A DNA stretch of 64,000 nt from Orthonyx spaldingii (Eukaryota > Chordata > Aves > Passeriformes > Orthonychidae). The notes under the pieces were generated by a model. The model was given only the letters and a program-made list of their open reading frames with translations. It ran no database searches and had not been told where the DNA came from. A program made the position numbers and the translations under genes. Positions 12,485-24,180 of the stretch are shown here, one piece after another (position 1 is the first letter of the stretch; each line of letters opens with the position of its first letter). The stretch is from assembly GCA_013397795.1 (NCBI GenBank), contig VZTJ01001433.1, positions 310,001 through 374,000 of the forward strand, given 5' to 3'.

Positions 12485-15464
12485 ATTAACTCGCAATCCA
12501 TGAATTACAATTTATGAAATGCTAGTAAATACCTACAGCTTTTGAAACACCTTTCTAAGATCAATCACAAAAAGCTCTAATTCCATACACACTCAGATGC
12601 TTGCACTGCCGTGGGCACACTCCCCTCCTGCTCTCACCTGCACCCACTGCAGCTGAGGTGGCAGGTTCCCATCCTCTCTTTGGGGAGGACAGGTTGCCCT
12701 ATTTTTCCCCTCTCTCCCATGGGCTCTCTGGTCCCACATGCAGCCCTGCAGCTCCACACACTCAGGATGGTGAGAAAGTCCCCAGGACCCCAGACAACTC
12801 GCTGTAGGGGGAGTCCCACGTGCTGCCCATGCTGCCAGCCAGACACAACATTCATAGTCTGCTGCCACTCCAGGGCACTCCCCTCTCTCCACTACTACTT
12901 TTCATGCCTCATTCTTTGTTTTTAGGCTAACTCCACCTTTGTTTCTAAAGTTCCTTCTAATGCCTTGCATCTACCCCTGTGATGACATTGGCCCCAAATA
13001 ATCATGAACATGTATGTGCGTTGCAACAGACCTAAACCTTTGCTCTACCATGCACCTGACATGTCTTTTTTAGGAGGTATAAAACTGATTTAGCTTCTCT
13101 GATGCCAAGAATTGTTAATTATTGGTGCTCATCTGGTTGCTCAGAAAAGGACTTTCCATTCTGTATATCAAAATAATTTTCCTTATAATTACCAAGAACT
13201 TGTCCCTGACATTTAGCAATCGTAGATCCTAATAGTTCCTGCAAGAGCCACAGGTTAAATAATTTGTGTTTTTGCTTTTCGGTTGATGGCAAGGGATCCA
13301 CTTTCTTAACAGTCTAGGAAAATTGGGCCAAATGTTGAATATTCCCCTTGGATGCAATTCCTAATAAAATGTAAAACCCAAAATGATAGGCCATTTGGCT
13401 TGTGAAAAAACAGAAACAAGTAAAGTTGCCAGCAGTCATTCTGACAAGCAACAATTTCTCTATGCCTGGACATTGGCTTATTTCTCTTGGTCAGAGCAAT
13501 AATTTTTGTTTTCTCCAATTACTTAAGTCTGTTTATGCTGCTGTAGCATCTGTTTGGTTATTATATTTAGGAATCAAACTTGAAATATTAGCCTGGCAAA
13601 CTCCATACTTAATTATACATTGTATTGGCTTACCTGCAAAGCCAGAATAAAATTCACTTTGAAAGATACAGAGAACAGTGTTTTCTCATTTTTGTCAAGA
13701 AAAATTCCTGTTTGCTCTTCTGGTAGCAAAATGCGGTACCTGGGTGTAAAACATGAGTGCTCTCTCTCTCAGATTTTAATTTGGTATAATATTACTGTTG
13801 TAAGTAGGGAGAAATATAGGATAAACACTTTCTTGTTTAGATAGTTTTATTAAACTTTCAGGCAAAATTATAGGGAAAAACCTAATGCCACTTTGAAAGG
13901 TGATAATAAAGGTTCTGATGTTATTAAAATCTGCTGTCACCTGGACTTTAAATTTCTTAAGGCAGCTGTTTTCTCTTAGGTATTGTCTCTTAATAGATGT
14001 TTGATGTCCCACCCCTTTTAGGCCATTTAGTTGTCCTTTCTGTACCTTCTCTTACTATCCTGTCCTTAGGCTGCAGTACTTGAGACTGGGTGCCTTGAGG
14101 TTTTATGCAGTGGCAAAATTATTGCCTCTCTCATTTTTTTCTTGTACTGTCCTAAAGATGTCCACAATTTTTCTGGCCTATTTTTGCACATTATGCCGAG
14201 GCAACACCAGGATTCTGAGCTGCAACTACCAGAAGTGAGTTCAGCTGCAGGTAAGCAGAATTTAGATTATTTTCCCTTTGCCTTATGTTGGGTTACACTG
14301 AAGCTCACCGGACACTTCTTTACTGATGGAATAAAGCTTTACTGAAAAGGGATTTTCTGCAGGTCTTTAGAAGGAATTTGATTGTTTGAGAGATCTGTTC
14401 ACCCTCTCAGATTTTGAGATTTCATTATTGGTTTATTTTCCAGGTCAATGATGATGTTTCAATACTGATAGTTCAATAAATCCACTTCCAGCACTGATTC
14501 TTAAGGAATCCTGTTGCTGATCCTTCACCAGCATGACAAGATCTTTAAGACCTACAGTTTGCTTTCTATCTATCAATAAACTTCAGTCAATAAAACATTT
14601 TTTCTTCCAGTCTCATGGATTTTTTTTCTTTAATAACCATTAATAAAAAATGTGTTCACAAGATTTTTGAGAAGACAAATATTGAGTCCATCAGATCACC
14701 TTTTGGCTGCATGCTCATTGACATCTATCAGGACACTGCCTGTGTGTGAGGCTGCTAAATTGCCAGGGGAGAGAAGGAGAAAAGAAGAACTCAGGCCCCT
14801 AACAGCATCTTCCTGGGACTCCTGAAGATTAGCCAGGCAGCATTTCACTCTACAAAAGACTTGTGGACTCTTTTCTAACATACTATGCTTATCTATGATC
14901 TTTGTTCTTGGAGATAAACTGGATCTTACTACCAGGGTTGGAAATCAGGCTCATATATAATGCCTATCTTCTGGATATCATGTTTAATACTTGACTTTCA
15001 AAATGCTCACAAAATAAAATGTCATTTTGGATTCAGCCTGCTCTGATGTGCCTCTATCTCTACGACAAGCAGTACAAATTTTCCCTAAATATAAGAAAAA
15101 GTAATCCCCTTGGGCAACTTTTAGAGACAGTATGAGATGTCTAGGAGACAGTTTCTCAAGCTGTGCTTGAAGTTTGGTCTTTTGTCCTCCCTACTTTTTG
15201 CTAATGCTACCCTTTTTGATTAGAGGTTGCCAGAAGTGCATCTCTTACTTGATCATTTTAGGATTATCTTTCTTAAGCTTCTATATATTTTAGATATTGT
15301 GGAGAGAAGTGGTTTAGGTCACAATCTGAAGTCACTTTTTACTGGGTTTTATCATTCACCTCAATTTATAGCTAAGGTTTATGACTCATGATCAGGTGAA
15401 ATAGCTAACTTCTACTACCCAGAATCAAAAAGGCTGGGTAAGGAATCCAGATTTAGGATCAAAG
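12485..15464. other. Unannotated sequence containing a GC-rich island
   Basis: Mostly AT-rich with no recognised gene. The exception is about 12,600-12,900, which is clearly GC-richer than its surroundings and holds overlapping open frames of 68-104 codons on both strands. That island resembles no family I know. Confidence 0.5.
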
Positions 15465-15577
15465 ATTGGTTTGTTTTGAAAGGGACATCGAAGGCCATCT
15501 CATTCTAACCCCTCTGCAATGGACAGGGACACCTTTCATCATACCAGGTTGCTCAAAGCCCCATCCAACCTGGCTTT
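15465..15577 (-). mobile_element. CR1 LINE 3'-region fragment
   Basis: Reverse complement of the CR1 3' region: GAAAGGGACATCGAAGGCCA, then CCCCTCTGCAATGGACAGGG, then CAAAGCCCCATCCAACCTGG. The octamer tail has been lost at the left, and similarity stops abruptly at the right after CTGGCTTTT. Inserted on the minus strand. Confidence 0.88.
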
Positions 15578-16298
15578 TGTTTGTTTCTCTCATGGCGATG
15601 CTTTGAAAAAACTTTACACATTCTGAACATGGACACTCCTGGTGCATGACTTGTTACCTCCACTTCTGAAAGGTCTGTTTGCTGTGCATCTCACTCACAA
15701 ACTGCTCCCAGCACTACGAAAGCATCATGCTTACAGCTTTGTCATATTGCTGTATGTTATAAAAGCTCTCTGGATTAAGGCTGACTCCTCTGAATATAGA
15801 ACCTTGTTTTCCATCTTCCCCAGATATATCTCTGACTATATCACAAAATCAAGAAGTGAGGTTGGAGGCTCAGATATAAAGCAAACATATTAGAAATTTG
15901 TGAGAATCAGCTGAAAACAATGAAAATATACACAACAGTTTGGTAACTAAGCAGGCCATTCTTTTTTGAATGAGATTCCTGTGCTTCCAGCATGTTAGAT
16001 GGTTCTTGTGACCCTCTGAACTCTGCCACAACTCTGTACCTCACTGGGTTGTTGCATTTCCCTAAATAACCTCATACCAAATCATATATTTGGGCAGAAA
16101 AATCCCATTTGTCTTTCTCTTTCTTGTACTAGTGAAATCTTTTTAAAGGCTTGAGTGGCAGACACGTGAGGAACAACTGTAATTTGTACCCCTCAAATGC
16201 TTCTGTCATGGTTTCAAAGATAAAGTCCAGTGTGTCCTGTCAGTATCTGGTCTGCAGCTGTGCATCCTTGCACACCAAACACCAGGCTCCTTGCTCAT

Positions 16299-16338
16299 AA
16301 CTCTTCCGTCAGGTCACAAACTCTTCCGTCAGGTCACA
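16299..16338. repeat. Perfect 20-bp tandem duplication
   Basis: The 20-bp unit AACTCTTCCGTCAGGTCACA occurs twice head-to-tail with no mismatch, at 16299 and 16319. The perfect identity suggests a recent event (or an assembly artefact) compared with the other short duplications here. Confidence 0.95.
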
Positions 16339-17761
16339 ATCCATTTAGTGTGTTCACAGCAACATTTTTTGTTTCTGTTTTCCCACATTAAGGAATATAG
16401 ATTCTGATCTGTTTAGAACATACCACTGAAGCACAGTGTTGCTTGCATGGAAGAATGAGTTTTAATCAATAATTTTACTTTGCAGCTTTTCCCCTTTTGG
16501 ACCATCAAAGTCTACACAAAACGTCTGTCTTGACACTTTTTTCTCATTTTAATTTCCAACTTTCTTGACACATTCACAAAATCTTTCATTTCCAAGCACA
16601 TTCATAGCTCATTTGCACCTACAAAGTTCTGTTTTTATACATCATAAAGAAAACCTCATTGCAAAAAATACCTGAGGGAGTTATAACAATGTAGTGACAC
16701 ATCCTAGTAACTCACATATTCATTCTTCTTCTGCAATAAAGCTGATGGGCAGGGGTGTTCAATTGCTCTATTGGATCTCAGAGATGGAGTATGAGGAGAT
16801 ACAAAACTACAAGGAGAATGGAGTAAAATCTGTTTTGGGGGGAAAAAGGAACCAGTTTCAGCCAGCATGAAATACCACAGACATCCGCAGGCACAAATGT
16901 GCATGCCGTAGAATGTGGGGCTATTTTGTTTATTTTTCTTTCAAGACTGAAAATGCTATTATCTATCCCTAGTTTAGTGTCTGTTTTATTGATTGTATTC
17001 TTTCTGGGCAGGCATTTTATAGGTTTTAAATAGCAAAGGCAAAGTATTACCCTCAGGAAAATCTTCTCCTGAACCAAAGAAATCTATTATTCTGACTTTT
17101 GAGAACACTGACTGAGCCAAAGCAAGCAATGATAACAGACTATAGTGACAGAAAGTTTCATTAAAAAAAGAGGGGTTTTTTTCCTAAATGGAACTGTATC
17201 ATAGCTTGCCTAGTGTTACTTGAACCAGAAACAGAGTAATTATGAGTGAAATACATGCAAAGATTGGATTGTAGAGGGATGTATAACTTGTGGTAACTTG
17301 TAACTTCCTAACATTCACATGAAGTGGGTTATTCTGTGACCCTGAGCAATTTCACATATTTCCCAGGCTAGATTATATTTCCATATAATTGAAATAAAAA
17401 TTAATGTAGTGAATTGCTTTAACTGCCCTTCTCCTATCACTTCGAATTTGATGCATCATTTTACCTCTGTAAATCTAGCAGCCAGGCACAAGTGTCTCTA
17501 AAAATGTCTGGAGTTAAGAAATAACAAAAGATCTTTTCAAATAAGCATTTATCTCATAAGAATGCATTGTCAGTCTTGCAGAAAAAAAATCCCACCCTGT
17601 TGTCACACATTAAACCAGCTCACAGGAAGTATTACTACTACCTTGACTGGAATACATGCAACTTGTTGACAATAGCCCCATTCATGGGATTGTGTTTTTA
17701 TGTGGGCAACCTATACCTGAAAATTTATCCAGCACAGCAGATGAAAAAACCCAACCCAACC

Positions 17762-17779
17762 AAAAAAAAAAAAAAAAAA
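17762..17779. repeat. Poly-A run
   Basis: Eighteen consecutive A, preceded by an AACCCAACCCAACC stretch. No retrogene or SINE body is visible upstream, so I call it a simple repeat only. Confidence 0.9.
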
Positions 17780-20700
17780 GACTTTTCTTCAAATACAATT
17801 TTGACTTACCAAGAGCTGTTAACACACATTTTGTAGAAGTCTGTCTCAGAAGGCATATGGTGGATATTACAGTCATGCATGGTGATTTTTTTCCTTGAAA
17901 ATGTACCAGGAGAACAGGAATAATTTGTGAAGAGGGCAAGGGACAGACTAAGCATCAAAACTGACTATGAAAGGTAATTTCGCTCAGCAGCTGATTACAG
18001 TGCATAAATAAGCCCTGAAATTCTGATGCACTATTAGACTCACCTAATGCAGTTGTTCATGGAAATCAACGTGGATCTTTCCATCAGCTAAGTGTGAGCT
18101 GGATCACATCCCGCATGATTTTATCTGTTCCATACATCTGCTGAGAATAAATCCAGTAGAAAGTTGAGCTTTAGCATGCATACCAACCACCATATTTTTA
18201 AACACATGTGTATACTTGCACACAGATTATTTAACAGATGTAGTCTGATCTTCCTAACTAGAAGCCCTGGAGTAGGTTGCATGGTGTGTTTGGCTAGTAA
18301 CTGCTAGAAAACTAGTAAATACTTTGAAACAGGACCTAGGTTGTTTTCTGCCTTCCTTCTTGAAAAACTTCTGCTTCTGTCTTCCTGGTCCTGAATTAAG
18401 GGGAGATTTGTTGGTTTGCACCAATCCATCATCATTCAGACTCTCCACCCAAACTTACCAGCTTCTCCTTGACCTATTTTCTTCCCCAAAGGTGAAGCAC
18501 AGAAATATCCTCCTCTTGCTTTATAGCCTATGCCATTTTGTTACTGTTTCATCAAATTTCTCAAAGCTAGAATTCAGGTGAGGAAAAAAAAGATATTTTT
18601 CAATACCGCTGGAATATGTGAAGAATAATAAAATGCTTTTTTTTTTTTGTAATTGCTGATCTTTGCTCCTAGGAAGCAAGAATTTGGAGCCAAGCTGTTT
18701 ATTTTTTTTCTTCAGGAGCCAGTGGGTTAACTCATGCCCTCAGATAAAGTATTCACTTCTAAGATAGGGTCTAACTAGTAACTGCAGCATGCAGCTGACC
18801 AGCTGTTAGATATGTGATGGTTATCCAGAAAAATTCTGATTGTTTGGTTTGGTTCTTTCTCAGCGTTTATAAGAAAGATTTAAAAACCAGTCTTTATGCA
18901 TCTCTCATGTATGAGACACATTTCTGACTAGAGGCAAGAACATTTCTAGAGGCAGAAATAGCTAGGAGCTTTGATCTCTTTTAAAACCACTGAAGGTAGT
19001 TTATCTCAAGTTGCACAAACATGGATAATCTTCCTGGCTTTAAATATGTTCCAGCTGAGATCCTTCTTATGTCTTTAATGGATGTCAGTAAGTCTTTAAT
19101 AGCTAACAACTTAGTCCCTCAAGTAACACAGAAAGAAGATCAAGTAGCTCTGTAGTGGGCATACAGTTTGTAATGGTGTAGCATGCTGGAAATAGCTTAG
19201 GCCATAAATCTCAGTTAAGGAACAGAGCTACCAGCAGCTCTGCCATGCTGCCTTGCATTAACATGTGCAGAAGGAGAAAAGAAGTAAATGTTTCATAGAA
19301 TGTCAACATTTTTAACTGCCTATCAAGCTCTTGTCTATCTTCAAGATTGCTGCCTTTACATGCCATTTTCATTCCTTTTTAAACTGTTTCTTCCACACGG
19401 ACTAGCAAACAGGATGTTATTCCATAGTCATGTGTTGCAGTAAGACCACTTGTAGGGATAAACACATGTATCCTGAATACGGCTAGCAGAAATTGGCCAG
19501 TGAGGTGCTACACCTTCTGCATAAAACTTTGCAGGCTCCTCTTTGAGCACTTTGACCTATGCTGCCTTAGAAGTCTGCTCCATAGATTCAAGTGTCATTG
19601 CAGTTACCTCTACAGGTCTGTACAATAATAACTTTGAAGAAGAAGAAAAAAAATTAATCTCATACTGATCTAATACATAATTTACTGTATTTGTGTCTTT
19701 GTGTCTTTGTTGCTCACCACTGTTGCATCTAAACCCTTTAATGCACTTGTCCTCAAAAACCCTTTGTATTATTTATGTTTCACTTCTAGTGAACCACTAG
19801 GAAAATTAATGTACTGCAAAATGAAAGCATCACATCCTGAAAAATCCTAATAGGAAACACATCATGGGACAAAAGACCACAGAGAACCTGCAAACCCTTT
19901 CCTTGATAAGCTGACATAAGTCCAGGCAGGGTTTCAGCCCCTAAACACAGTGACAGTTTTCCCATTACTCTTCCCTACCAGCAGACTTAAAAAAGCAGGG
20001 GGCACGCAGCAGACGTTGGCTCTGCCTTTCCTCTCTCTCTGGGTCTTGCCAGGTAGCAAGGCATAAATACTGTGTGTGAGGCTCTCCAGACCCAGACAAC
20101 CCTGTGTGGGACAAAACTGGGAAGTGTTAAGGTGCAAGGACATTCAAATACTCCCAAAGGCATTCAAGAGCTGCATGACAGTGGAGCTCAACTCCTCTGC
20201 CAGGGTGCTGGGCATAGAAATTGCTACAGCTAAGTATTGCCAAAATAAAAGATGAGGGAAATGAAATGATGGTCTTTGGAGATCAGTGGACTTAAGCACC
20301 TCACAAAGAAGCCTAGTCCTGACTGACTAGAAGCACAGATATGTAATATATAATTTTTGAAATTTGAAGTAAAGACACACCACCCAGTGTGGGGTCAGGA
20401 ACACTGTATGACAGCTTACAGATTGGTGTCTGTGAACCACTCCAGGGCTGGAAACAGCAGATGTGGTTCTGGAAAGCAAATATTCATCTCCATAACAACA
20501 AAAATGAAAACTTTGCATGTTCAGGCAAGTCCTCACAAAACATACCTAGCAGGGAACTCCACAGGATATTGTACAATAAAAACCAATTTCCTGTATGACT
20601 TCTGCTTTTTGGAACTGCTCATCTGTTTGCATGACATTTCCTACCACTTCCAAGTGCACTGAGGGTACAATCTTCCCATGCTCTTTCTCAACTCTTTCTG

Positions 20701-23504
20701 CAGTAGTTCTAACTCAAACAAACTAGTTCCAAACAGCCTTTCAGAATGAATTACTGTGCAAAAGAAGAACACCTCTTGGAAAAATCAATTCAGTACGTGC
20801 GAATTAACAAAAGAGTGTGTGAGCCCTTGCTGCCTAGTTCTGTAAAGAACCTCACTACCACAAATGATTCTCTCTGATGCCTGAAAAGAAGAAAAACTCT
20901 TGAAAAACCAAGACTACCCTCTGCTTTTGCTGTGAGACTCCTGTCAGCTCTTTAGTGAAACAACAGCTGGAGTATCTGGATTCGTTCTTTCTCTCTTCCT
21001 TTTCAGTGATCCCTTCTGATTTTTTTTGGATGACGTATTTTCCTTTAAGTATTTCTCTGAATTATGTTTCCTATAATTTCTCTGCCTAAACACCCAGATA
21101 GGTGTTTTTCCCTTTCTTCAAATATCTGGGGAGGAAATTACACAACATTCTGAGACAGACTCTTATGCTTTCTTAATGAGTCTCTGCCTTCCCCCTCCAC
21201 ATACTCAATCTAAAACACTCCAGCTAAAAATCAGTATTATTCCTCCTAGTCCTCTTTAAGGAGAGATGATGCTACTTTTTTATTAACATTTGCTACATGG
21301 CTACCAAATTTATTAGTACTCTTGATTCTTTTTTTGGCTCTGAATATCTCATGTGTGACATTCACAAAGCTACATCCATGTGAAATAATCCACAGAAAGT
21401 GTGATCTAATTTTGGGGAAATCCCTCATTGGTCCTATGTAGTAATTAGAAGTGACTGATCATTACTTGAAAAGAGTATTAGATTGCTATTGTAACATTTG
21501 ACAAATAAAATCTGAGTAGCTTGTTGAAAAATGAAAGAAATGCTAACTAGAACATCTGAGGAGCAACGGAATTTGTTCTCCAAATGCATTATTCAAGAAG
21601 CAATTTTTCAGTCAGTGTTAGAGGTGATATTGGGCAAAGTACATGACATAATGTTGTTCATTGTTAAGCCACAGTTTGGTATATTTGCTGTTTTGCAAAC
21701 TTGTCATTCTACTGTGTATTTGAAAAGTTCTGTGAATACAGCCTGAGGCTGTTAAACTTTGTTCTTTTGGAACTGATCATTTTTCATCCAGTCTGAAGGA
21801 TGGTTTTATAATTCAAAAAAATGCCAAGACTATTACAGTTTCAAAAAGGTTATTTGCACACTAGCTGAAGAAATACCGTGTGTTTTGCTTGTTTCTGAAA
21901 ACACTTTCAATATCAGGTAAGAAAAAACCCCAACCATTAATGTTTTGTGTTCATCCTAGTGTAAAATGTCAGAAAAAAAAGTCAAGAAGTGCAAGATGCT
22001 CCCCTAACACATTCTGACATTAAAATTCTTTGATTTTATGAATATGTGCCCTATAGCTTATAGATTTTTTTCCCTATTTCTTTGTTTTCTTGTACTTAGT
22101 TTTCTCTTATTTAGCACTCATCCATGGGAAGCAAATTGCATTTCAAGTCAATTTTATAAGCTGTTTTCATCAGAGAACTTGATTCTTGGAAGTTCTGGCA
22201 TTTATCTGGTGGTTGCTTGAAGAGCACTATGTCAGACCCCCTGAAGACCAGAGATTGAACATCCACTCTAAATGCTAACCATTTAGATAACTAATATATT
22301 CCTGATTTAGTTGCTGGCAGAGCCAGCTCTGGGCTTCTCAGCAGACAGTGACATTTTGCTGCTCAAGAACCCGACAGCCTAAGGTGTACGGCATGCTGAC
22401 TTAAAAGAAGGGCTAGAGTTTAGATGGAAAAACATTGTGCAGAGTCACGTTACTTTCATCACATTCAGGGACACAGGGAAATGGAGGGAAAAGGGACACT
22501 AGATAGGATGGCTCTCCCCTAGCAGTTACCACTGACCTAATACTTCCTTCCATAACCTTTTGGAACTGATAGCCATAGCTGTACTGAACATCCTAGACTT
22601 CAGTACATTAAGGTAGTGGGAGAGCAGATGGCTTTCTTCCCACAGTTACATATTCCCCATATCAAGAACCAGTGCTGTTCAGTGTTGATGCTGACATACC
22701 TGATTTGGAAGAAATGCTTTCCTTTTCTGATACTTCTCTGCCTTTGACAGTTACTTACCAGTGTGGATAGTTTTGATCTTCTTCACTGAATCTATAAAGC
22801 TCTTCTACATACCATCTTGTTTCTGGCAGCCTTTGTTCCTTTACAGATCAAGTTTCTTGAGTATCACTGTTGCATCAAGCCCCAGCTTGTACTAGAAAAT
22901 CTAAAAGAGTGCCCTTTGAAAACATAATCAAAATGACTAACTGTATACAAATAACAGAAGAAGACACAAACATTGAAAATGAGTGCTCAGCAGATAACAT
23001 ACTTCATCTTCTCTTTGACAAATTATTTAACATGGTTGTCTCATCAGCTTGACTTAGCTCCTGCAGTTTCCCTCTCCCAAGATTTGCCTCCTTCATGTTT
23101 AAACAGCAGCTGATACTGGACAGAGGATTTCCCTACAAGGTCTGAGGCTTTTCACAAGGCAGAGGTATCACTTGGGATGTTGGACTGCTATAGGAAGCAT
23201 CCTTTACATGTCAAGGAATCCATGTGCCATTGTTTCCAGCACTCCCAGTCTCCCCTTCTTCATTTTGCTGAATGACTCTTTACTAGATGCAAATTGAGAG
23301 GATTTAAGAGATGAGGCCTATTTGTTCTGGTCAGGTCAATATATTTTATTTTAAATTATCCCTTCTTCTTCTAACATTGGTCAAAATCTTGAGGATGAAA
23401 TAAAATATGGCTGAACAAAAACTGTTCTGTAGCTTTAACACACACAACCAGAGTAGAATCAGAATGTCACAGATTAGTAATATTAAGAGTATAATACTTT
23501 TATA

Positions 23505-23620
23505 GCCAGTATTATTATTTACTATTATGTATTACATATGTATTATTATATTATAATCTGAGTAATGCAATAGTACAATAATTATGTAATAATACAATAA
23601 TAATGTTATAATAAAATACA
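23505..23620. repeat. AT-only low-complexity tract
   Basis: Irregular TATTAT/ATAATA repeats with very few G or C. Probably unstable and duplex-destabilised; no other function is evident. Confidence 0.85.
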
Positions 23621-24180
23621 TTGTCAGAATTGCAACTGATTAATTAGACAACATGATAAACAGCTGGTGATACATAATGTACACTCAGATTTCATGCATG
23701 CATAAATGAAATTATAAGTTTTGATAAATTTGTGATATCTTACATCACAGCTGGCTTTGCCTTGTGATCTGTTAGGAAGAACAAAACAGTTCCTTGTTGA
23801 TCCCATAAAACAAATAGCGAGCTATAAACATGACAGCATTTGCAGCTAGGTGGTACTACGATTTTGATTTTGCTGATGCTCAGCAAGTCTCTTCTTTGTA
23901 TAAATAAAGACAAAATAGAGATTATTTACAATGTTCTGACACTCGACTATATCTAATGTGAAAATACATTGATTCTCAGTACACCTCCTTGCATATAAGT
24001 ATAAACATTACTACAACCATCAAAATACATGAAAATTTTTGTATTCATCTTTGTTTCATCAACCTGGTCAATCATTTAATTCTGAATATGAAATATTTAG
24101 CACAATTTTTGGTTCTCTAACCCTAGAGTGTTATCAACAGCAGTACTTGCTACTATAAATCAGGTTCAGTCCAGCAGTAC

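Larger units (their letters stand above)
15578..24180. other. Long unannotated AT-rich stretch
   Basis: 8.6 kb without a recognised gene or transposon. It contains an 18-base poly-A run (17762-17779), the 20-bp duplication at 16299 and an AT-only low-complexity patch near 23,505-23,620. Open frames are all of chance length. Confidence 0.55.

Noticed and set aside
17730..17779. Poly-A run as the tail of a processed pseudogene or SINE
   Set aside because: No recognisable gene or tRNA/5S-derived body precedes it and no flanking target duplication was seen.
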